Positions 1-3,745 of a stretch of DNA of 5,087 nt are shown here, in pieces (the first letter of the stretch is position 1; each line of letters starts with the position of its first letter). This DNA is from Gammaproteobacteria bacterium (lineage in GTDB: Bacteria; Pseudomonadota; Gammaproteobacteria; Chromatiales; Chromatiaceae). Where the stretch lies: assembly GCA_030621975.1 (NCBI GenBank), contig JAUXGQ010000188.1:1-5087 (forward strand), read 5' to 3'. Both the position numbers and the translations under genes were made by a program. Below the pieces are notes generated by a model. The model made no database searches. It was not told the origin of the DNA and worked only from the letters and a program-made list of their open reading frames with translations.

Positions 1-384
1 AACAGCCGGTTCACAGATGCCTCGGGACTGGACAGCGGCAACGTTTCCACCGCCCGGGAATTGACGCGTATGGTCCAGGCGGCGTTTAGTTACCCCTTCA
101 TCCGAAATGCGACCACGCGCCGTTCGCTGCAGGTTAGCCCTTACAAGCGGCGCGGCAGTCTTGAATACCGAAATACCAACCGGCTGTTAAGAAAAAGCTA
201 CTGGAACATCGGCTTGAGCAAAACAGGTTATATTAACGAGGCGGGGCGCTGCCTGGTCATGCAGACGGTGATCGCAGAACAGCCGCTGGTCATCGTCTTG
301 CTCAACTCCTTCGGAAAGCTTACCCCGTTTGGGGATTCCAACCGGATCCGAAAATGGATCGAGGCGGGGTTTGGACAGAGCTGA
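1..384 (+). CDS. pbpG: D-alanyl-D-alanine endopeptidase (PBP7 type, peptidase S11), C-terminal part
   Basis: The reading frame is open from the first base, so the 5' part lies outside the window; 127 residues remain. PbpG is a periplasmic low-molecular-weight penicillin-binding protein that hydrolyses D-Ala-meso-DAP cross-links in peptidoglycan. Visible landmarks fit the PBP7 group: a DASGL segment followed by NVSTARELT (residues 5-22), RNTNRLL (57-63), and the third active-site motif KTG at 74-76 within LSKTGYINEAGRCLVM. The tail ends soon after FGKLTPFGDSNRIRKWIEAG, much as in E. coli PBP7 but without that protein's long Ala/Gln-rich extension. The catalytic SxxK and SxN motifs would be upstream and cannot be checked. 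The stop is TGA at 382-384; the next gene, prc, converges with only nine bases between the two stop codons. Family assignment is strong; PbpG versus another S11 carboxypeptidase rests on the RNTN and KTGYINEAG context. Confidence 0.9.
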   Translation, partial: NSRFTDASGLDSGNVSTARELTRMVQAAFSYPFIRNATTRRSLQVSPYKRRGSLEYRNTNRLLRKSYWNIGLSKTGYINEAGRCLVMQTVIAEQPLVIVLLNSFGKLTPFGDSNRIRKWIEAGFGQS

Positions 385-393
385 TCGGACGGG

Positions 394-2514
394 TCAATGC
401 ACCATAGCAGCGCGTGGACGGCTCGACCGGATGTAATCCGCGAGGATTCGAGCTGCCTCGTTCAGCTCGATCCTGCTGGTTAAACTGTTCTCATCCTCGT
501 CATCCTCGTCATCCTCGTCATCCGCATCCGCTGCCGCATCCTTGTCGGGCAGGGGAGTCAGGCCCTGGGAAATGCGAAAGCGGTTCTTTTGTTCCCGCAG
601 TCGGTTTTCACGTTCTTCCCACTCTTTCTTGCGCTCGCTTTCCAAGAGCGTCACGCGATCTTTCTCCTTGATCTTTTCCAGGGTCTCTTCTTCCGCCATC
701 AGGAGTTGGAACCCCGGGTCATTGGCGATCCGATGCTTATGGGGATCCCATAGCTGCGCAACGGTACTCACACCCTGAACGGCACTCACACCCTGAAATG
801 ATACGGGTACCGCACTGACACTGGCCCAGGGCAAGGCATTATCCAGCGAGCGCTCCCCGTGATCGGCGGCACCCAATGCGGTGGGAAATACAATATCCGG
901 CTCTACGCCACGAAACTGGGTACTGCCCCCGTTCACCCGGAAAAACTGGGCCATGGTGAGGCGTAATCTGCCCAGGTGCACGTCATCGGAACGCACGAAG
1001 CGATCAAGATCCACCAGAGTCTGTACGGTACCCTTGCCAAAGGTAGGTTCTCCGATAATGATACCGCGGCGGTAGTCCTGGATCGCACCGGCAAAGATCT
1101 CCGAGGCCGAGGCGCTGTTTCTGTCCACCAGCACCGCCAATGGCCCCGCATAAGCCAGATCGGGATCCGAATCCTCTTCGATTTCGATCTCCCCGAAAGC
1201 GTTCTTGACCTGCACTACTGGTCCGGACTGAATGAACAATCCCGTCAACTCCGTCGCTTCGGAAAGGGAACCACCCCCGTTCTGGCGCAGGTCGACTATG
1301 ATGCCATCCACTCCCGAATCCAGCAGTTCGTTCAGCAGTTTCCGCACGTCCCGCGTGGTGCTGCGGAAATCCTTGTCACCTCTCATCTGGGCCCGGAAGT
1401 CCCGATAAAACCCGGGGATCTCTATTACGCCGATGCGCGTGCTCTCCATACCGTCGAGACCCTCGATGACGAATTGCTTCGCCGCCTGGTCCTCCAGTTT
1501 TATCTTGTTTCGAACCAGGGCGACGACCTTGCGCGGTCCGTCCGCACCCGCGCCCTTGGGCAGTATCTGCAAACGAACCAGGGTGCCCTTGGGTCCCCGG
1601 ATCAGTTCCACCACGTCCTGCAACCGCCAACCCACTACATCTAGCATCGGGCCTTTTTCTCCCTGAGCTATACCTACGATGCGGTCTCCGGACCGCAATT
1701 GGCCACTCAGTTTAGCCGGCCCGCCGTTGACGGTTTTCTGCACTTGGGTGTACTCGTTCTTGGTGCGCAGCACCGCGCCAATCCCCTCCAGCGACAGACG
1801 CATGCTGATGTCGAAATTCTCCGAAACACTCGGCGACATGTAGCTGGTATGGGGCTCCAGACTCAGGGTATAGGCATTGATGAAGGTCTGAAACACGTCA
1901 TCGGAATCCAGCTGACGGACGCGCCGCGAGAGTCCTTCATACCGTTTGTGCAGGGTTTCGCGGATATCCTTATCCTGCTTGCCCGACATCCTGAGGCTGA
2001 GAAAATCGTTCTTGACCCGCTTGCGCCAAATCTCGTCGACCTCGCTCCGATTGGCCGCCCAGGGGACGTCCTCACGGTTGAAGAGATAGTCCTCTCTCAC
2101 GGTAAAATCAAAGTCCGAATCCACCAGCCTGAGCGCGTACACGACCCGGTCTTCCACCCGCTTGCGATAGACTCGAAAGATTTCGAAGGCCGGCTCAAGC
2201 TTGGCTTTGCGGAGCGCATCGTCCAGGGAACTCTTGTAAACCGAAAACCTGTCAATGTCCTTTTGTTGGAAAAAGCTCTTGTTGGGGTCCAGCATCTCAA
2301 GATAACGATCCATTATCTTGGTCGACATAGCGTCGTCCAATGGAGTCTTCTTGTAGTGATAGCGATCGATTACCCGCGTGATGATAAGCGTGGACTGTTG
2401 CTGTTTTCGGCCTGGCACCAGCTCCGAGATGTCCACATCCTGCACCTTGCCCCAGGGTTGCGGCGACACACACAAGAGCAATGCCAGTATCAGAAATCGA
2501 CTCGACTTGTTCAT
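394..2514 (-). CDS. prc: Tail-specific (C-terminal processing) periplasmic protease Prc/Tsp, peptidase S41A
   Basis: This is a complete 706-residue protein (E. coli Prc has 682). Prc degrades periplasmic proteins from their C-termini; in E. coli it works with the adaptor NlpI on the wall hydrolase MepS and trims FtsI. Order of parts: a signal peptide at about 1-22 (hydrophobic core FLILALLLCV); an N-terminal helical domain at about 30-235; a PDZ domain at about 235-325; the S41 protease core at about 330-545, with VDLRQNGGGS at 408-417, DRNSASASEIF at 464-474 and EPTFGKGTVQ at 489-498; and the C-terminal Prc domain at about 545-700. By alignment to E. coli S452, D463, K477 and Q481, the catalytic residues are S469, D480, K494 and Q498, all present with the same spacing. 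A charged Lys/Glu-rich helix (607-646) precedes an acidic tract at 664-675. The ATG at 2512-2514 is chosen because it gives a proper signal peptide and has GGAAG four bases upstream. Transcription converges on pbpG. Confidence 0.97.
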   Translation of the reverse strand: MNKSSRFLILALLLCVSPQPWGKVQDVDISELVPGRKQQQSTLIITRVIDRYHYKKTPLDDAMSTKIMDRYLEMLDPNKSFFQQKDIDRFSVYKSSLDDALRKAKLEPAFEIFRVYRKRVEDRVVYALRLVDSDFDFTVREDYLFNREDVPWAANRSEVDEIWRKRVKNDFLSLRMSGKQDKDIRETLHKRYEGLSRRVRQLDSDDVFQTFINAYTLSLEPHTSYMSPSVSENFDISMRLSLEGIGAVLRTKNEYTQVQKTVNGGPAKLSGQLRSGDRIVGIAQGEKGPMLDVVGWRLQDVVELIRGPKGTLVRLQILPKGAGADGPRKVVALVRNKIKLEDQAAKQFVIEGLDGMESTRIGVIEIPGFYRDFRAQMRGDKDFRSTTRDVRKLLNELLDSGVDGIIVDLRQNGGGSLSEATELTGLFIQSGPVVQVKNAFGEIEIEEDSDPDLAYAGPLAVLVDRNSASASEIFAGAIQDYRRGIIIGEPTFGKGTVQTLVDLDRFVRSDDVHLGRLRLTMAQFFRVNGGSTQFRGVEPDIVFPTALGAADHGERSLDNALPWASVSAVPVSFQGVSAVQGVSTVAQLWDPHKHRIANDPGFQLLMAEEETLEKIKEKDRVTLLESERKKEWEERENRLREQKNRFRISQGLTPLPDKDAAADADDEDDEDDEDENSLTSRIELNEAARILADYIRSSRPRAAMVH
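491..526. repeat. 9-bp tandem repeat encoding the acidic tract of Prc
   Basis: Four consecutive 9-bp units lie here: TCATCCTCG three times exactly (491-499, 500-508, 509-517), then a diverged TCATCCGCA (518-526). Read on the minus strand they encode the Asp/Asp/Glu triplets that make up residues 664-675 of Prc. The unit length is a multiple of three, so gain or loss of units would keep the frame. Confidence 0.9.
763..798. repeat. 18-bp tandem duplication inside prc
   Basis: Two adjacent 18-bp units (763-780 and 781-798) share the core ACTCACACCCTGAA and differ at two positions. On the minus strand they encode FQGVSA followed by VQGVST (Prc residues 573-584), at the junction between the protease core and the C-terminal domain. 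This looks like a recent in-frame duplication of six codons. Confidence 0.85.
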
Positions 2515-2518
2515 TAAT

Positions 2519-2523
2519 CTTCC
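2519..2523 (-). promoter_or_regulatory. Ribosome-binding site of prc
   Basis: The minus strand reads GGTTGGAAGATTA immediately before the ATG, giving a GGAAG Shine-Dalgarno core with a short four-base spacer. It supports the chosen start codon. Part of it also belongs to an inverted repeat (TCCAAC at 2521-2526 with GTTGGA at 2544-2549) that could pair in the mRNA if transcription starts far enough upstream. Confidence 0.6.
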
Positions 2524-2544
2524 AACCTAAGAATAAGACCTGAG

Positions 2545-2573
2545 TTGGACCTGTTCACAGGTCTGAAAGTTTC
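2545..2573 (-). promoter_or_regulatory. Possible sigma-E/ECF-like promoter of prc
   Basis: On the minus strand, GAAACTT (2567-2573) is followed after 16 bases by GTCCAA (2545-2550). This resembles the -35 GGAACTT and -10 GTCTAA/TCAAA of RpoE-type envelope-stress promoters with the usual spacing. The start site would fall near 2538, giving a leader of about 24 bases with the ribosome-binding site inside it. An envelope protease is a plausible member of such a regulon, but the match is by eye and the -10 is imperfect. Confidence 0.3.
2548..2563. repeat. 16-bp inverted repeat upstream of prc
   Basis: GACCTG-TTCA-CAGGTC is a perfect palindrome with 6-bp arms around a four-base centre. It sits between the two elements of the possible prc promoter, overlapping the -10 by three bases, so it could be a repressor or activator operator. 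If transcription begins further upstream it would instead form a small hairpin in the prc leader. A further half-site (GACCTG) lies at 2538-2543. Confidence 0.4.
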
Positions 2574-2714
2574 CTTCCCATACTTCAGGTCGTACATTAT
2601 CAATTCTATTTAACTGATTAATATTTGACGTTTTATCAGCTGATCCACTTAGCTTTGCTATCCTGGACCCCGCTTTGGACTCTCATTTGATTCCCGTTTT
2701 ACCTCAAACTCAGC

Positions 2715-2873
2715 CTATCCATTTACCGCTTCAGCCACCTTGCTTAACGGCCCGAGATACAGATCCTCCACGTCATCCCTAGCCTCCAGTATAAGGTATC
2801 CTGGCGCGGCTTCAAAAATCATTCGATCCGGGCCCTGTCCACTGTCACCTGTAATCGGCTCATTCCAGGGCAT
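2715..2873 (-). CDS. Possible small protein overlapping the end of yjbQ (hypothetical, 52 aa)
   Basis: I do not recognise this product. An ATG at 2871-2873 opens a 52-codon frame ending in TAG at 2715-2717. It overlaps the last 14 bases of yjbQ in a different frame, an arrangement typical of translational coupling. It begins MPWNEPITGD and ends with an acidic, amphipathic stretch (LILEARDDVEDLYLGPLSKV, residues 27-46). There is no signal peptide or membrane segment. The ribosome-binding site is weak: AAGAG directly abuts the ATG. An internal ATG (codon 18, with GGA just upstream) would give a 35-residue product. About half of third codon positions are G or C, so codon use neither supports nor excludes it. 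It could be a real coupled gene, a remnant, or chance. Confidence 0.35.
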   Translation of the reverse strand: MPWNEPITGDSGQGPDRMIFEAAPGYLILEARDDVEDLYLGPLSKVAEAVNG

Positions 2874-3273
2874 CTCTTAAAATTGTACAGACCACCCGGC
2901 GTTCTTTCCTGGGGCCGTCGAATTCACACAGGAAGACGTTCTGCCATTGCGACAGTGCCAATCTGCCATCCGCCAGCGGGATGGTTTCGGAAGGCCCCAC
3001 CAGTCCCGCCTTCAGATGGGAATCCCCGTTACCGTCCTGGGCATCGTGCAGCCATACACCGCGGGGTATCAGTTTCCGCAACAGATTGATCACATCGGTC
3101 TGCACGCTCTGATCCCAGTTCTCCTGGATCATGACGGCGGCGGTTGCCCCTTGGGCGTACAAGGCTACCAGCCCATCGCGGATTCCGCTGCGTTCAACCA
3201 CTTGAGCCACTTGAACCGTTATATCCACGAGTTGTTCCCGTGTATCGGTGCTGAGACGGATTATTTCCCTCAT
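2860..3273 (-). CDS. yjbQ: YjbQ family protein (UPF0047; secondary thiamine-phosphate synthase type)
   Basis: This is a complete 137-residue protein, the normal length for the UPF0047/YjbQ family of small single-domain cytoplasmic proteins. Some members show weak thiamine-phosphate synthase activity, but the physiological role is not settled. Diagnostic segments are ATAAVMIQEN (43-52), WLHDAQDGNGDSHLKAGLVG (74-93), PSETIPLADGRLALSQWQ (94-111) and the CEFDGPR signature (116-122). The pocket residues H76, H86 and K88 are kept. The usual QHTS/PHTT motif before the TAAV strand is replaced by QGAT (41-44), so one commonly conserved histidine is missing; I believe a proteobacterial subfamily shares this. 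The ATG at 3271-3273 has GGAG five bases upstream. A possible small ORF overlaps its end, and it is divergent from the isochorismate synthase gene. Confidence 0.9.
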   Translation of the reverse strand: MREIIRLSTDTREQLVDITVQVAQVVERSGIRDGLVALYAQGATAAVMIQENWDQSVQTDVINLLRKLIPRGVWLHDAQDGNGDSHLKAGLVGPSETIPLADGRLALSQWQNVFLCEFDGPRKERRVVCTILRDALE

Positions 3274-3278
3274 AATTG

Positions 3279-3282
3279 CTCC
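3279..3282 (-). promoter_or_regulatory. Ribosome-binding site of yjbQ
   Basis: The minus strand reads TTTTGGAGCAATT before the ATG: a GGAG core with a five-base spacer. This is a good match and fixes the start of yjbQ. Confidence 0.75.
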
Positions 3283-3401
3283 AAAATGGGATGGTCAAGC
3301 ACTTACATTCTCACCCGGGTTCGGAATTTTGGGTCGCTGGCAACGGCGAATTCTGACAGGTTCATGTGATTTTTCCGATCTCCCCTGGATGTGCGCTTTG
3401 C

Positions 3402-3449
3402 GTGTACACTCTACAGATATTCAGCATTATGCACATTGCCCGCGGATTG
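3402..3449. repeat. Possible decayed copy of the neighbouring element
   Basis: Two stretches resemble parts of the element at 3473-3742. At 3402-3424, GTGTAC, CTC, TACAGAT and ATTCAG occur in the same order as in the left terminal repeat, but with several bases missing between them. At 3434-3449, CATTGCCCGCGGATTG matches 3666-3681 at 15 of 16 bases. Both are in the same orientation as in the element. The 16-base match is clear; the terminal-repeat match depends on gaps and is weak. Confidence 0.35.
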
Positions 3450-3472
3450 ATTCTATGCAACGCCGGCACGCT

Positions 3473-3505
3473 AGTGTACTGTCTCATACAGATTGGCGAT
3501 TTCAG
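3473..3505 (+). repeat. Left terminal inverted repeat of the element
   Basis: A 33-base end repeat. It differs from the right end only at its positions 20, 24 and 27, so the outer 19 bases are identical. The left-hand boundary is uncertain by one or two bases. Confidence 0.85.
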
Positions 3506-3603
3506 CAAGGCGAGAAATGGCCATATGCAAGGCGCACTTCCGCAGGGGTAGCTCTCACTACCTCAAGGAAGCGCAACGCAGCAGATGGCCATTTATCGCC
3601 TTG
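3506..3603. repeat. Internal hairpin A of the element
   Basis: The outer arms 3506-3524 and 3585-3603 pair at 18 of 19 positions (core AAATGGCCAT with ATGGCCATTT). The inner part pairs less regularly. The tip is closed by GGTAG (3547-3551), a six-base loop and CTACC (3558-3562). It starts immediately after the left terminal repeat. Confidence 0.8.
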
Positions 3604-3616
3604 CCCGCAGGGAGCC

Positions 3617-3705
3617 CCTCAGGCGCGTGACTGCGGCGTTGCAGTCCTTGACAAGGGGGGGTCGCCATTGCCCGCGGACTGCGCCTTGCAGTAACGCGCC
3701 TGAGG
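3617..3705. repeat. Internal hairpin B of the element, probably branched
   Basis: A perfect 12-bp outer stem joins CCTCAGGCGCGT (3617-3628) with ACGCGCCTGAGG (3694-3705). The long arms continue to pair imperfectly up to 3647 and 3676. Each arm can also fold on itself: GACTGC-GGCGTT-GCAGTC (3629-3646) and ACTGC-GCCTT-GCAGT (3678-3692). So either a long hairpin or a multi-branched, cloverleaf-like shape is possible. The centre carries a run of seven G (3655-3661). Confidence 0.75.
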
Positions 3706-3709
3706 AGCT

Positions 3710-3742
3710 CTGAAAACGTCAACCTGTATGAGACAGTACACT
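3710..3742 (-). repeat. Right terminal inverted repeat of the element
   Basis: This is the inverted copy of the left end, matching at 30 of 33 bases. It contains an ATG (3728-3730) in frame with the downstream isochorismate synthase gene, and it ends three bases before that gene's conventional start codon. Confidence 0.85.
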
Positions 3743-3745
3743 GGT

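Larger units (their letters stand above)
2515..2714. other. Non-coding region upstream of prc
   Basis: About 200 bases have no credible ORF on either strand. The stretch 2594-2636 is AT-rich, as expected near a promoter. It includes the short palindrome ATCAGCTGAT (2635-2644) and, nearer prc, the inverted repeats and possible promoter described separately. No good sigma-70 pair was found. No T-tract terminator hairpin was seen after the genes on its upstream side. Confidence 0.6.
3274..3472. other. Non-coding region between yjbQ and the inverted-repeat element
   Basis: About 200 bases without a credible gene. It should hold the yjbQ promoter and perhaps what was once the promoter of the divergent isochorismate synthase gene, but no convincing -35/-10 pair stands out on either strand. 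Its right half contains short stretches resembling the adjacent mobile element, listed separately. A forward frame running from 3248 to 3694 crosses from yjbQ through the element and has no protein-like features. Confidence 0.55.
3473..3742. mobile_element. MITE-like non-autonomous element, 270 bp, 33-bp terminal inverted repeats
   Basis: The ends are inverted copies of each other: 3473-3505 matches the reverse complement of 3710-3742 at 30 of 33 bases, including 19 uninterrupted bases starting AGTGTACTGTCTCATACAG. Inside are two imperfect hairpins, 3506-3603 and 3617-3705, filling nearly all remaining space. There is no transposase or other credible ORF. Size, long terminal repeats, lack of coding capacity and intergenic position fit a miniature inverted-repeat transposable element that would move using a related insertion sequence elsewhere. 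No clear target-site duplication is seen; TA on the left (3472-3473, overlapping the first base of the repeat as drawn) faces TG on the right. I do not recognise the family. The alternative is a structured intergenic repeat that no longer moves. Confidence 0.7.

Noticed and set aside
448..470. Perfect stem TCGAGCTG-CCTCGTT-CAGCTCGA just past the end of pbpG, a candidate terminator.
   Set aside because: There is no T-tract after it on either strand, and it lies in prc sequence coding for the conserved C-terminal helix, so it is more likely coincidental.
976..1644. A 222-codon plus-strand ORF antisense to the protease core of prc.
   Set aside because: It lies opposite the conserved catalytic region of prc, whose codons are constrained. 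Its own product has no recognisable features.
2452..2514. Possible lipoprotein signal in Prc (cysteine at residue 15 after LALLL).
   Set aside because: The residue before the cysteine is Leu rather than Gly, Ala or Ser, and the cysteine lies inside the hydrophobic core. An ordinary signal peptide fits better.
1699..2517. A 272-codon plus-strand ORF antisense to the N-terminal part of prc.
   Set aside because: It is the mirror of a well-supported prc reading frame, shows no domain or motif, and lacks a convincing ribosome-binding site. Long antisense frames are common opposite GC-rich genes.
2635..2644. ATCAGCTGAT, a perfect 10-bp palindrome upstream of prc.
   Set aside because: Short palindromes of this size occur by chance. 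It is more than 120 bases from the prc start and not linked to any promoter I could identify.
2832..2873. The small ORF's first residues (MPWNEP, then Gly/Asp-rich) resemble the N-terminus of HflK.
   Set aside because: Only six residues are alike and the rest has no similarity to HflK. It is too short to imply a relation, and there is no hfl gene here.
3648..3653. A perfect TTGACA -35 hexamer inside the element, pointing toward the isochorismate synthase gene.
   Set aside because: The position 16-18 bases downstream is GC-rich (CCCGCGG) with no -10-like hexamer.
3248..3694. A 148-codon forward frame running out of yjbQ into the element.
   Set aside because: It crosses the yjbQ start, the non-coding gap and the hairpins. 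Its product is not protein-like, so it is probably open by chance.
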